The position numbers and the translations under genes are program-made. DNA of 64,000 nt, taken from Tretioscincus oriximinensis (taxonomy: Eukaryota > Chordata > Lepidosauria > Squamata > Gymnophthalmidae). The stretch spans positions 1,450,263 to 1,514,262 of the forward strand of contig JAJVDF010000234.1 of assembly GCA_022410635.1 (NCBI GenBank), read 5' to 3'. Position 1 is the first letter of the stretch; each line of letters starts with the position of its first letter. Below are positions 32,423 through 44,511 of this stretch, one piece after another. Under the pieces are notes generated by a model, which was not told the DNA's origin, made no database searches, and saw only the letters and a program-made list of their open reading frames with translations.

Positions 32423-32760
32423 CAGGCATGGATAGCTCAGTTTCTAAGGAAACCGCCTCACATCTGGGAGATCCAGTTTTGAAGCCTTGTGTCAGACGTG
32501 GGGAGGGGTGAGCACCTTCCACTNGCCTATAGCTCTAGCCATCCCAGCTATTCAAAAGCATAAATTGCAACTGACTGCAAGTAAATACATGGGAACCACC
32601 ACAGCCTGGTGTGAAAAATAGAATGTAAGTCTTCGGGCAAAAATACTCTTGTAAGCCACTTTGTGTGCTTTTGAAAGGTGAGAAAAGCGGTGTATAAGAA
32701 CCNAGTTGTTTGTTGTTGTTGATGATGCTGTTGTTCTGCTCCTCCTCCTCCTTCTCCATA
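32423..32760 (+). mobile_element. tRNA-derived SINE, copy 3
   Basis: Plus-strand copy: GGCATGGATAGCTCAGTTTC (A-box-like TAGCTCAGT), GATCCAGTTTTGAAGCC (B-box region), body, then GTAAGCCACTTTGTGTGC and GAGAAAAGCGGTGTATAAGA, and a TTG/TTC/CTC-rich tail. Pol III promoter boxes are internal. The copy is diverged and presumably inactive. Confidence 0.87.
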
Positions 32761-32778
32761 GTGAAATCAGTCAATCGA

Positions 32779-32917
32779 GGCTGTGTCCACACGGAGCCTC
32801 ATCCTGGGCTGCCCCTTAAAATAGGAGCCTGACAACCACATGCTAGTATACTGGCATGTGAAAGGCCAAGCTCTGTCCTGAGATGTGATCCAGAATAAGG
32901 CTCTGAGTGGACAGGGC
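32779..32917. mobile_element. Fold-back MITE family 1, copy 3
   Basis: Ends GGCTGTGTCCACACGGAGCC and (complement) GCCCTGTCCACTCAGAGCC. The centre carries CAACCACATGCTAGTATACT and GGCATGTGAAAGGCCAAGCT, shared with the copies at 6.7, 6.9 and 44.5 kb. Confidence 0.75.
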
Positions 32918-34220
32918 TTCAGAAGGACAAATTGTTGGCTGACAAACTGTTACTCCTTAAGTTGGTGNTGTAGAATTATTTGGACTGAAGGCAGTTTGCA
33001 GGTTTGTTATTAGTTCTTTCATTTAGTCATGGGTCATCCATGACAATGCAATTTGAGAAGGGAAGAAATGGCTAAATAACTTACCTTACATATCGGCTTT
33101 CATGTCTGATCTAGCAGTCTTGGCATTCATTAATCACATACAGCATTGTTTAAAATCCCCATGATGATTCTGTTAGTCCAGTTTTAGAATGCTTGTGCCA
33201 ACTGGCACCTCACTTGCAAGCATTATCCCCACAGTTTTAGGCTTTGACACTATACAAACTAGCCACAGGGAAATCTGACATCTGGATAAGTTCTAAATGG
33301 TTTGGATTTAATACGATGTAGGACAAATACAATAGCCTTGTTAATACTCCAAGCTCTGTCTGTTTTATAATTGCAAAATCTTACAATGCAAGCTGGCAAC
33401 ATATTCTGTTTGTTCATTCCATTGGAACACAACTTCAGTTAACTATTTTATTCCCCCCCACCCCTATCCAGTAATATAGACAATTCCTTGGTTGAAATAT
33501 GTTTGCTTTCTCAAACAGATATCAGACGAACACGCTGGAAATGAATTGAAATTCATTTTAATAATTTGATAGCAATAAAATAACTCCAGATGATTAACCA
33601 AATGGCTTTATTAAACAACTGCTGTTGGGTGAAAATGTGTTCAATGATCCACTGATCTCCAATTGCTTTAGAGAGTGTTCACGTCCCGGTGTTCATAGCA
33701 GAATCTTCCAAAAATCGGAGTATTGGAAATGTTGCTACAAAAAAGGTGCAGGGGAAGAATATTTTAAGCTTGGGGTTTTCAATGAGCTCCAAACTAGAAG
33801 GAATTAACCTATTCAATCACAAAGTCACAAATCTGTTGAACAGTTTGATATCATGATCTTTTCAAAAGCATATGGCTTCCGAGTGACAGCAAATCAGTAT
33901 GCAACAACTTTTTCTACTCAGTGTATGACAAAGTAAGGTGATCAGGTTCCATCCTATTTATCATATAAAAGGCTTTAGAACATCACAGTCTTGCATGGAA
34001 GAAAGCAAATTAAACAGGACTTATTCGCATCAGAGTGAAATACAAAGCATGCATATGTAACACACATTTATGCAGTGGAATGATGAAATCCAGTGACAGC
34101 CATAAGAAATCAACTTTAGAAAAAAATTCTAATGGGAAGCAATGATGATCGTTCAGAACTTAGGAGAACCAATGAAAGAAAAACAAATGGGCAGTTGGAT
34201 GTAAANTTAGCACAAATTTG
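32918..34220. other. Anonymous sequence
   Basis: No element recognised. Confidence 0.4.
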
Positions 34221-34226
34221 AGCAGG

Positions 34227-34515
34227 CACGAATGACGCAGTCGCTAAGGAGATGGTCTTTCATCTGAGAGATTGGGTTTCAAAGCCATGTGTTGGACGTG
34301 GGGAGCGTTGAGCACCTTTCACTAGCCAATTTAGCTATTTGAAAGAGATGCAAATTTGTAATCTGCATTTCAATTAAATAAACAAGTACCATCATTAACC
34401 TGATGGAAAAGATAAATAAGATGTAAGCCTTTGAGTGAAAATTAACCCTGTAAGCTGCTCTGGAAAAGAGCGGGGTATAAAACCTCGATTCTTCTTTTTT
34501 TTCTTCTTCTTTGCA
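34227..34515 (+). mobile_element. tRNA-derived SINE, copy 4
   Basis: Plus strand: GCACGAATGACGCAGTCGCT, GAGATTGGGTTTCAAAGCC (B-box region), GTTGGACGTGGGGAGCGTTG, then CTGTAAGCTGCTCTGGAAAA and GAGCGGGGTATAAAACC, ending in a TTC-rich tail. It lacks part of the middle found in copies 2, 3 and 5 and resembles copy 1, so two subfamilies may be present. Confidence 0.87.
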
Positions 34516-34990
34516 AATGATTTTGAAGGAGAATAGTAATTCATTGCAACAATAGGGGTGAATTATATCTTTCATGCCATTCCACAAATCTAAGATACTA
34601 ACAACCATAGCTCTACAATGCTGTGAGGAGACAGTGCAGTAAAACAGTGAGTCACACCATTCCTTCTGTTTTGGAGTGCATAAAATGACTATCAAAGGAG
34701 AACAGCCAATTGCTGCTTTGTCATATCTCACCATGACTAAGATATTAGTATCTCAGGCTGGATATTGAGCATCTTTGGTAGATCTAAGATTATTGATCCA
34801 TCCTTGTGGTTTTGGATGCCATCAGCAATGAGAGGGACTGCGACTTTATCAAAATGATCAGTGGAATAGCCCCACATCACCCTTGCCTCCATCTGTGCCT
34901 CCATTCCTCTTCCCATTATCTTCATCCTTTTCTCCATCTCTCCACCTACTTTCTCCCTTCATCCCTTTCCCCACCCCTCAAGTCACTCCC
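34516..34990. other. Anonymous sequence with pyrimidine-rich end
   Basis: 34,870-34,995 is C/T-rich. Open frames here show no recognised domain. Confidence 0.4.
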
Positions 34991-34999
34991 TCCACCTGT

Positions 35000-35640
35000 T
35001 GTGAACCAGCTCCCAAAAAAGAGAAATGAATGCAGGCCTTTGGAAAACCACTAATTCACNCAAACAAAAATCACCAGTACAGGAGGACCAATCACAAACA
35101 GTTGCAATAGTTTCTAAGCTCAAATCCAATGTTGCTACCTAACAATAGTTCAGCAGCTGGTACTCTTATATAGCAAACCTCCACCCACCAGAGCAAATAC
35201 ATGTGCAGCTAAGGACACATCCTACAGCTTATAATAGCTAGTCCACTGCTGTGTCTCCTCTTCTGCAAATTTGCCCATACCTTCTGAGTAACCCCAGAGC
35301 TGGAGTCTGACTGGGGTCTGGCTCTGAATCCCCAACTACATTCATCATTGGATCCTTTGATCCTATTCCTGCAGGGACTACAGGTTCTGATTCTCCAAAC
35401 CTTAGTTTAATAATCTGCACTTCTTCCTCAGAATCCTCCCCTGGGAAATTTCTTAGATATCCCTGGTTATAAGCCTTCATGTTCATAGGGCTGGAGGTAG
35501 GCATTTCTAGCTTTTGTTGCCATATGAGCTTCAAGTGACAGAGATGAATCCCAAAGCACCCCCAAATCACAGATCTGAACTTTCTGGGCCAAAATAACCC
35601 CATTAAACTCTTAGATTCTGGATCCTTTAACACACAATAT
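35000..35640 (-). other. Possible LTR-retroelement 3' region
   Basis: A 131-codon minus-strand frame (35,238-35,633) with an acidic segment (PGEDSEEEVQIIKLRF) ends at a stop. It is followed on the same strand by GCTATATAAGAG, a TATA-like box (about 35,172), and a terminus-like TTCACAACA near 35,000. That order would fit a 3' coding end plus LTR, but no retroviral domain, polypurine tract or target duplication could be shown. Confidence 0.3.
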
Positions 35641-37010
35641 CTTCTAGCTGTCTGGAATGAGCTTCGATTTGTTGGTCAACATTCAGCCCATAACTGCCTT
35701 CATAGAAGTGCATATAAGTGATACAAGTGCAAAGTATGAACAGACATTTGGGAAGCTAAGTAGCTGAAATCTCTAAACTATATTTCAAAAATATAGATCT
35801 TTTTCAAAACCTTTAAGAATTCTTCATCATTAGCATAGTAATTCATAATTTACTGTTCTCGAAGGCCATAATTGCAAATCATGGAATCCCAGAGTCTTAC
35901 CTTGAGTTTGATCAAAGGACTCAGATGTAAGCAATTTTATAAACTTGGACATCTGTACTATTCTGGTTCAGATTTTAAGATGCCTTCCACATAACTGTAA
36001 AATTTTTCATTATTTTTATTGTACCACCAAAAGCATATTTTCAGGATCTAATTACATTTTTTGCATGTGGGGAAGTAAAAGGATAAAAGAAAGTAGTAGT
36101 AAAAGTTACCTTTGAAGAAGTAAAGATTAAGAACTTGAAGACCAGAATCCTGTGAAAGAGAATGTAGCAGCAAATTTTATTATCAAGAGAAATAGTTGCT
36201 GAAGGCTACTACTTACAGTTCATTGTATAAAGCCCCTTTGGGAGTAATGTAGTAGCTCGATAACATTTTGCAAATCTGGAGCTGTTAGTTTCTTTAAATC
36301 ATAATAATGCTTCTCAAGCTAAAATAATTTAGTGAGTTCAATGCCAAATCGCATACATCTGTCACTCATTTTAAGGCCTTTCCTATGTTCTATTGAGTTC
36401 CCAGCAAGATTGTTTAGCCTTTAAGGGAAAATGTTNGTTGAAAGACTTTTGAAAAATTCCTAATCATTTTATCAAATTAGGTATTAAGCTACATTCATAT
36501 AACTTGTGTTTTCATGTCGTGATAAAGAAAAAGCCCATTTCTTCAAATGTGATTTAAGATTGTTTTTGTAGACAGGTTGAATATGTGCATCAGAGTTAAA
36601 TGTGAAGTCATTCTCCAGTCGCACTGGGATAGATAGAAAATTGAACTATAGATCTTACTGGTATACGAAATAGTTTAAAGTAAATGCAGTGGGTCAAATA
36701 TACTTAGTAAGAATCCCAACATGTTTTAAGCAGTATCTTTGGATAAACAGGCAAAGTTTTTCCATTGATAACCAGAGTAATCAAATATACATTGGCCAGC
36801 AATAGATATGAGCCACTGAAGTATGGAGAGACTAAAATTGGTTAAAAGAAAGCATAAATGTTTGGGCTGAGGAAGGTGAAAAAATAAAACACAAAATAAG
36901 ACACACTATTCAAATGCAAACTTCCAATACTCTGCATATGCCTATCTGCCTGCCTACCTTCCTGACATCTCAAAGTAGATTAGAATGATTTTTTTCAGTT
37001 TCTTTTTGCA
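35641..37010. other. Anonymous sequence
   Basis: No element recognised. Confidence 0.4.
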
Positions 37011-37011
37011 T

Positions 37012-37940
37012 AATTATTATTTAGTTATACCCCGCCCTATACCCAAAGGTCTCGGGGTGACCAACAGTAAAACATCAATACAAAATTAAAACAGTATAAA
37101 ACAATATCTAATAGTAGGGACAAAGATTATTCCAAAGACTGGGAACATCCACTGAGAAGGCCATACCCTGGGTCCCCACTCTATTTGCTGTTGAGAGGGG
37201 TGATACAACCAGGAAGGCCTCCCCTGCAAATCTTAAGAGATGAGCAGGTTGGTATGNGAGAAGACATTCCTTTAGATATTTTGGGCCCAAGTTATTTAGG
37301 GCCTTGTAAGTTAAAGTCAACACCTTGAATTGGGCTCAGTTTGGCAGCCAGTGCAGCTATTTCAAGACCGGTGTGATGTGTGTCCGGCCAGCTGTTCCTG
37401 TCAGTGCATAACAATAGTCCAACCTGGAAGTTACCAGAGCATGGATTACTGTAGTTAGATCATCCCTGTTCAGAAGTGGCCATAACTGGTGAACCAGACG
37501 TAACTGGAAGTAGGCACTCCTGGTCACTGCCTACCATCTGATTTTCAAGTGTCAGTGCAGAATCCAGAAGCACCATCAGATTTTACACCCNTCTCTTATA
37601 GGGCAATTCTACCCCACCAAGAACAGGGTGCTTCCCCACTTCTTGAACCCGGAACACACAGCACCTCCATCTTGTATGGATTCAGCTTCAATTTATTACC
37701 CCCAATCCAGCCCATCACTGCCTCCAGGCACCTGTCAAGTACTTGGAACAGAGAGATTGAGCTGAGTGTAATCTGCATATTGGTGAAACTTCACTCCAAA
37801 TGACCTCAGCCAGCAGCTTCATGTAGATGTTGACCAGCATGGGGGAGAGGATCGACCCCTGAGGAACCCCACAAGAACACAGATATATCCAGGAGAGGGA
37901 CGAAGGTGGGATATGAAGTTCTGTGTGTGNATGAACCACA
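37012..37940 (-). mobile_element. L2-type LINE, 5'-truncated
   Basis: Minus-strand L2 LINE covering the end of the RT, the C-terminal domain and the 3' end. The RT palm entry is VPQGSILSPMLVNIYMK (about 37,850). The YADD box is lost or garbled, then LDRCLEAVMGWIGGNKLKLN (about 37,700) is clear. After a frame change come LLNRDDLTTVIHALVTSRLD and LTLTYKALNNLGPKYLKECL (37,250-37,320), then LWNNLCPYY. The 3' end is the complement of TATACCCCGCCCTATACCCA (37,026). It is degenerate, with stops and frameshifts. Confidence 0.85.
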
Positions 37941-38570
37941 TTCTTGTAATGAGTATTTTAGTATTTGTGCTTATATGGGTGAAAATAAAAAAAAGACAAG
38001 AATATGATTTTCTAATGAACCATACCTTGAAGAAACAGGGACCCTTATTTTGTTTCATGAAGGTAGGTGAGATTTGATACTGATGCTACTCTACAGGCTG
38101 GAGAGATCATAGCATAAATGACTGAATTTTTCCAGCAGTTTAGCTTATCCAAAATATTAGAAGGAGAGAATAACAACATTGAACTGTCAAGGAGATAACG
38201 TGTCAGAGACCTGGTTCTGTCTGTTCCAAATTAACCCCAAACAGCCTTCAAATTGTTTTCTCTCCTTCCAGTTAGCATTATTGACTGAAGGAGAATAAAG
38301 AAAGATGTGATTAACAATTCTCTGTGGACCTTTTCTTGCCTAGTATCTTCTTTCTAATTGACAGGAAACAATAAGAAAAGAGTATTGAGCTAGTGGAAAA
38401 CAAACAAGCATCCTTTAAGTGTCTGGTGCTAACCAGAGGTAGGCATGTTTTCCTTTCCACTCCCATCTTCAGTGTTATCCCCGTTCTGGATGCCTTCCAA
38501 TAGAGAACAAAGTTCAAAATAGTGTTGTATTCTTTACACGTAGCACAAACGGAGATTCTATTTCAAACTA
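37941..38570. other. Anonymous sequence
   Basis: Nothing recognised. Confidence 0.4.
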
Positions 38571-38572
38571 TG

Positions 38573-38885
38573 GACATAAGAACTATAAAAGGAGCCCTGT
38601 TGGATCTGGTCACAGCCAATCTAAACCAGCATCCTGTGTCACCAATTATTTCTGAGCATTTTCAAGCAGGCTAGGATAAAATCTTAATCTGTTCTTCATT
38701 CCCTAAAACTGGCATTTAGAGGGATCCTGACTAGGGGTAATAGCATAGGGATAATACCTAGACTTCCATGCCACTTGATCTCTATTATTTTGTCTATTTC
38801 TGTCTTAATACTATCTAGGTTTGTTGTTGCCATCATCTCTTTTGGTAATAATTTACAATGATGACCCTTGTGGAAGAAACACTTC
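38573..38885 (-). mobile_element. CR1 LINE 3' end, old copy
   Basis: Complement of the CR1 tail: ACATAAGAACTATAAAAGGA, GCCCTGTTGGATCTGG and CCAGCATCCTGTGTCACC. The minus strand then encodes a diverged ORF2 terminus, FFHKGHHCKLLPKEMMATTN followed by LDSIKTEIDKII. Much more diverged than copies C and F. Confidence 0.75.
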
Positions 38886-39249
38886 CTCAATCAGCAATTT
38901 GCCTGATTTGCCAAAATGCTGACAAAATGCCCCTTCATTCCCCTTCTAAGCCTTTGTGTGTTGTTTCTCAAGCAAAGAAAGCAGCAAGAGATGCTCATTC
39001 ACTTCCTCCCAGACCACATTGAGCATGCACAGCATTGCAATATCAGTAGCCAGAATGTAACTGATCTCTATCATCCGGATAGCTCATCTCTGCTCTGTTA
39101 AGGGTTTCTTTGCTTGTGTTTGCAACAGGAGGAAAGTGATGTGGCTAGCCAGTGATTTCTTCCACAACATAACGCAATTGCTGTTTTTCCCCCTTCATGT
39201 GTCTGTAGCCTAACTTGCAGACTGGAGCAACTTTCACAAATTTATGTGG

Positions 39250-39502
39250 CAGAACCACTTAAAGAATGCATTGCTTTAAGATAGGATTAGACAAATTCAT
39301 GGAAGATAGGTTTATAAATTGCTATTAGGTTGGGAAATTCCAGAAATACTATTGGCAGAGAATTGAGACCAGGTGAGGGCTTTGCCTTCTTTTGCTTGAG
39401 ACAATCCTAGTGCAATGGGTGAGCAACTGTGTGAGCCAGGATGCTTGACTAGATATGCTATGGCCCAATTCAGCAGGGCTCCTCTTATGTTCTTATGTTC
39501 AC
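39250..39502 (+). mobile_element. CR1 LINE 3' end
   Basis: Plus-strand ORF2 terminus (GATAGGATTAGACAAATTCATGG) and 3' UTR (AAATTCCAGAAATACTATTG, GCAGGGCTCCTCTTATGTTC), ending in the CTTATGTTCTTATGTTC octamer tail at about 39,500. Confidence 0.8.
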
Positions 39503-40460
39503 TTACTGGAGTATTCATTATATTGTTAAATGCACAAATCATTCTTCATGTTAGTTGTATAGGTTCGGGTTCACAGTTACCAACCTATTCATCCATGTGG
39601 TTTGAGAGGCGTGCTAGATTATCTCTTTCCTTCTTCATAATTACTGTCAAGCTGAAGCAGCACCAGCACCAAGTATGCATTTTTCCGCTGAACATTNGCT
39701 TTCTCTTCAAATCCATTTTTTACAGAACTCTTTAAACACAATGGGAAAACACAACCAGGTTCTTGGAAAATGAGCACAGACTGAGTATCCTCAACCTGTT
39801 TAATGAGAACCCTGAAAGATGTATGAGCTCACAATTGTATCATATACTTGAATAAGCAGATGTGCAAAAGTGTTAAGTGAGTTACATCACTTAACAGAGC
39901 GATCTTATGCATGTCACTAGGCATGTCTTTGCTGAATAAAATCCTATTAAATTCAGTGAGACTTTTCTTTAAGAAGTGAATGCTGAATAAATCATCAATG
40001 TGCAAAAGAATTTTTGTGCTAGAACTGTGACTCCAAGAACAACATCATATTAATGCAAAACTTAAAATATTGTGGTTTATTTNCTCCTGCCCTCAATTTG
40101 TAAATCATTCTTGGTTTCTACTGTAATTGTTGTTTACTCAACTCTTCATGATAATAGTTCACACCCTGCAGTGGGGTTCAGGAGGCCATTAATCATGTTC
40201 CAAGCAAACCTAATGCCAAAATAATAACCCTAGTGTGAAAGCCCTTCACAGCTAGTTATTAATTGATTATGAATCACTGTTTAAAATGCATGAGCTATTT
40301 TGCGATTCTGAGTATGTATCAAATAATTTTCACATCTGTCTAAAAAAGGTCATCCAATGCATTCATGATTCTAACAATAGAAAATATACTGTTTGGTTAC
40401 CAACATATATAATGCATGCAGATGGATAAATCATGAAGTATAATATACCTAAAAGTCACT
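39503..40460. other. Anonymous sequence
   Basis: Nothing recognised. Confidence 0.4.
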
Positions 40461-41104
40461 TTTTNCTCTGTCATGCCCCTTGTAAGCCGTCAAACAAACC
40501 AAACAGGTCCCCCACACACACAAATAAGAACAGTAGTACAATACCAGAACCAAAAATCTAAAGATTGTAATAANAAATTCAAATCATTGCACAACATGTA
40601 AGAGTCCGTACAGTACAAAATGCCCATACATATAAATCAACAACAACTCGTGAAGAATACTTCTGGGTTCAAAATCTTCAAAGAGTTCTGGAGCGAGCCA
40701 GAGACATTTTGACCAATTGTCAGTCCAAGGTGTTATTCAGTGGTTGAAAGTGCAAAGCTATCCGTGATGGCAATAGAAGATAAGTATACAGTTCATATAA
40801 TTCATACAAATAATTCATGCTAAGGACAACTTATAATTCAGTATTCTACAGTGGAAATATAGGAATTATCAATTAATGCTGAATACCAAAACAACGTGAT
40901 AAATGCTAGTATAAAAGCAAAAATGTAAAGAGCTGCTGACCATACAAAATAGTATAAGCCAGAGTATAATACTAAAACAGGGACTCACCCTCATATAACA
41001 GGATACATACAAAGGAAAATTATACAAATGAATGGTTCTGTAAGTACTTATAAATGAAAGGTAAGATAGGTGAGACAGAGCAAGCAAAAAGGTACACGTC
41101 AAAA

Positions 41105-41392
41105 TACCAACTGATCTCATTCAGACCCTCTGGGGCCAAATATTTTTAACCTGTGGATCCACCTCAGTTCTAAACACTGTAGTTGCCTGGTATTATCTAA
41201 ATTAGAGACACTATCTACACACCAAAATTTGAATTGGTCAAAGGAGTGTTTGTATTCCAAAAAGTGTTGGATCAGTGGGACTTGTAATTTTCTGTTGTAA
41301 TGCAACTCCTGTGCTCAGTGAGTTTTGTTTTGATCATTCTGATAGTCATGCCTATGTATAAATGAAGACATGAGCACTATATAACATACGAC
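41105..41392 (-). pseudogene. Penelope-like GIY-YIG endonuclease fragment
   Basis: The GIY-YIG signature is represented by YVI and LYIG, with the following R-x-x-EHR motif (IRMIKTKLTEHRSC). A stop interrupts YVI-C, and a frame change near 41,315 separates the core from the C-terminal helices, where the conserved glutamate appears in LELRWIHRL. In Penelope-like elements this domain cleaves the target DNA. Confidence 0.7.
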
Positions 41393-41395
41393 CCC

Positions 41396-42193
41396 TGTGG
41401 TGACCCCCACCTGAGGCCCCAGGTACTCAGAATTCCAGGCTAGGGGTGCCACACTATAATGCCTGGGATCTAAGCCAGCACCCACAACTGCTTAGACTCC
41501 CAGCACCATATGCCTATATCAAGGCCCTTAGTTGTTATATGAATGGGCTTTATCTCAGCCCTCGCTTGTTGTATGGTTGTTTATGGGAATGTGAGGAATA
41601 AAACAAAAGATAGAAGTTTTTAAAATCAAACAAACAAGGTTTATTGTTACAACAGATTAAAGGTGGAAAATGTAAAAGGCAAAGCCAGATAGAGCTGGTA
41701 GCTCTAACCAGAGCATACACTAATAACATCAGTGAATTGAAAACATTCCACCGTCAGTATTTAAAGTGACAGGCACCACTAGGTTAGTTTTAGCCTAGGT
41801 CTCAACATGGCCTATCCAGGCTTCCATACCCTCCAGCCCCACCCTCAGATGCAGGCTAGTAGCAGACCTCCTGTAAACTTGCTTATAACATCAAGTCACC
41901 CAAACATACTGTATCCCCACCCCTCGGATGCTGACTAACAGTGGAACCCCTGTAGACTTGCTTATAATGTCAAGTAATCCCAACAGAAAGGCCCAAAGCC
42001 CTGGTCAGTCCTCCTTTTATATTATGACCAGCAGGCTACTTGAGGCCCTATTGGCTGGCTCCTCCAGCCTTACCTCCTCCCAACCAGGGAATCAGGAAGC
42101 CATGCCCCTGGGCAGGCCTACTCTTTCCCCTACCTCTGGGATAACATAATAAGTAGAAAACAAATACAAATCTTTAAAAAGGCAAATGCCACA
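41396..42193 (-). mobile_element. Solo LTR (798 bp)
   Basis: Minus-strand LTR bounded by TGTGG and CCACA. It is flanked on both sides by ACCCC (41,391-41,395 and 42,194-42,198), a perfect 5-bp target duplication. On the minus strand it holds CATAATATAAAAGGAGG (TATA-like, about 42,012-42,028) and AATAAACC (polyadenylation signal, about 41,639). Inside is a 78-bp tandem duplication (41,836-41,985). No internal coding sequence remains, as expected after LTR-LTR recombination. The 5-bp duplication fits Ty3/gypsy or an ERVL-like element; the family is not identified. Confidence 0.9.
41836..41985 (-). repeat. 78-bp tandem duplication within the solo LTR
   Basis: CCCCACCCTCAGATGCAGGC and AACTTGCTTATAACATCAAG recur as CCCCACCCCTCGGATGCTGA and GACTTGCTTATAATGTCAAG about 78 bp later. 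Confidence 0.75.
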
Positions 42194-42704
42194 ACCCCTC
42201 TACTGATGCAGTTGAAGAATTTTCTGCTCTCTCTTATAAATAGGGTTAGTAAACTTCTTAGTGGTAGAGGAGTGTTTGCAAGCTGTGCAATATCTACAGC
42301 TGGGGAGCTTATGAATACCCAAAGCAGTTCTAAGTCCTGTAGGGGGTAGGGGGGACGACACTAGTCAGTCCCTAATGTTTCTAGCTCATTTATAGATAAA
42401 CAAGGACAATGCCATTGAGTAGATATCAATATTTCAAAATGGCATTCTTGTCTTGCAGTGAATATGTAACAAAAGTCAAGGGAATAACCATCCTCCCTAA
42501 TTGTTTATCTTGGTTGGTTGGAAGCCAATAATCTTTACAGTCTGTACATTTGACTTTAAATTGTGCCCTTTGAATAAGTTAGAGAGAATGCCCTTTTTCC
42601 AAAAACTGGTGACTAGAAGTTACTGATTCTCTCTCATAACTATGAAGGATAATATAATTTCATCTAATTCTCAAAAACTGGGAGTATGACAGATTCCTTT
42701 TCAA

Positions 42705-42902
42705 TTGGGCAAGGTGAAAATTGTCAAATTCCAAGTTTGAAAACTGTCAAATATCCTCCCATTTTTTTCTGAGGAATTTCTTTTAAAAAAATATTTTTTT
42801 TGAAAAATGTTATGTTTTTAATTTTTTTTCCTCAGAAAAAAATGGGAGGCACCCCAAAAACAGGTTTTCAACACACACACCCCAAAAGGGGTCATCTGGT
42901 TA
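42705..42902. mobile_element. Snap-back MITE family 2, copy 2
   Basis: A perfect 21-bp stem (42,756-42,776 against 42,828-42,848), cores CTCCCATTTTTTTCTGAGG and its complement, with a 51-nt AT-only loop. The right side continues CACCCCAAAAACAGGTTTTC and GGGGTCATCTGGTTAACA as in copy 3. The outer left arm is eroded, so the left boundary is approximate. Confidence 0.8.
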
Positions 42903-43530
42903 ACATATTTTAGACTCAACAAGTTCTATCTTTTTAAATACTCTTATCTCAAAGACCTTAATATGAGGATCAGAGAAAAGTAGATTTTTATTTCTTTACA
43001 GTCACACATACCTTTGTCTTTTCTCAATGAAAAAAAAACCAAATTTCATTACTTACAATGCATAATTAACCCACACTCAGTATGACCATCTATTTTTTTC
43101 CTTCCATTCTCTCACCACTACAGAATGTGCTGACAAAATTAAATCAATGCTGTATCAGGTTTATTCAATCCTTCCTCATCAAACTTTTAAAATAACAATT
43201 TTTCAATTATCCAACAGATATTCTATTTTATTACTATATCAATTAGCTCCTCTTCTGCTTGCCTAAATAGTTGTATCTTGCAACAAACCCATCACAGATG
43301 CACAAAGACCCTCTGACCTGCTGATAATACAAGTGGAGTGGCCTTACTATATTATTGAAACTAGATAATTTTGATGGTGTTCTAAACCATTGAAGAATGG
43401 ATATTTCTCTTGAGGCATCACCTTTACTATATTATTTTGGAACATCTTTGAAGATGCTCCTCTTAAACCTTTGGTTGAAGAAATGTCATTTTCTTTCCTA
43501 CATTCAGATATTGCTTTAATATAACAATTC
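42903..43530. other. Anonymous AT-rich sequence
   Basis: Nothing recognised. Confidence 0.4.
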
Positions 43531-43544
43531 AATAAATGGTATAT

Positions 43545-43690
43545 ATTTTTCTTCCTTCCTTCCTTTCTCTTCCATCCCATTCCTCTAACCTCCAGTTCCT
43601 TTTCTTTCCCCCTTTTCACATCACCCTCCTTTCCCCTCTTTCATCCTCTCTCCCCCTCCCCCTTTTAGCTCTTTGCTCATCTTTCTCCTC
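43545..43690 (+). repeat. Polypyrimidine tract
   Basis: CTTCCTTCC and TCCCCCTCCCCC words over about 145 bp. Confidence 0.8.
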
Positions 43691-44505
43691 CTTCTGCCAG
43701 ATACAGGTCGTGTTGAGCCATGCTGGAGAGCTGATGCAAACTTATGGTGATTGGGTTACCTGGACAGCTTTCAAAATGGTGCCGTTTGCTGCGTCTATCA
43801 GGCTTCGCTGCAAAAGCGCTGGGCTCTGTCCACTCCACAAATGCTGCAATGGCAATTGCCACCATCTGCTGCCACCACTGAGACCAGAGGTCCCTCTTGC
43901 TTTAACTGCTGCATCTATGATGCCCTGCAAATGTCATTTACTATGACTGCAGCTGAGGTGAAAGATTGAGGAATATTCTGCTTCAGTGGCTGCCTCCCCT
44001 CCATCTCACCTGCCTCTTTCTTGCTCATGAAGTCTCACTGGATGACAGGCAGTCAAACTCATCTAAGAAGATCCCCAGGAAGTGAAGTCATTTTCAAACA
44101 GATGAGAAAGGCCTATAATACATAGTCCTGTGTAATGGTATACAATTCTATGAAACTTTATACAATTACTTGTAGAGATCCATAACAGTGATCAGGAACA
44201 ATCTATTCCAGAGCGGCCATTTAACTCCGTGCTGGCCTTGAAGCCCACCCAAGCTTTGGAACCAGCCTATCCAAGCTGAAATGACGTAAGAATAGTTTTA
44301 GAATCTCTAAGACACTCATAAGGCACACTGCTAAAATGCCCCCCTGTACTGAAACCATACCAAGCTTAAGATAATTGTCTATTAGTGGCATGTATGCTTG
44401 GCTTACATGGGTTTTTTGGTTAGGGACCCTAATATGGTTAAGATTAAGGGATGGGCACCATATGTAGAATTGAGTTAATCAGATAAGATGATTTGTTATA
44501 TTAGA
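43691..44505. other. Anonymous sequence, GC-richer left half
   Basis: 43,700-44,030 has higher GC and overlapping frames on both strands without a recognised domain. It may be an unidentified repeat. Confidence 0.35.
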
Positions 44506-44511
44506 TACCAG

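Larger units (their letters stand above)
40470..42720 (-). mobile_element. Penelope-like element, interrupted
   Basis: Minus-strand relic of a Penelope-like retroelement, an RT fused to a GIY-YIG endonuclease. Reading downward from 42,720: a diverged RT C-terminal part (IPLTFVTYSLQDKNAILKYW), a linker (IHKLPSCRYCTACKHSSTTK), then, beyond the inserted LTR, the GIY-YIG core SYVI-stop-CSCLHLYIGMTIR and KLTEHRSCITTENYK (41,317-41,392), and the C-terminus LIQHFLEYKHSFDQFKFWCV to LELRWIHRLKIFGPRG (41,105-41,300). Stops and frameshifts are frequent. The sequence down to about 40,470 is presumably 3' UTR; that end is uncertain. Confidence 0.72.

Noticed and set aside
43536..43969. 136-codon plus-strand frame with a hydrophobic N-terminus
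   Set aside because: The hydrophobic part is translation of a CTTCC/TCTCC pyrimidine tract and the rest has no recognisable domain.
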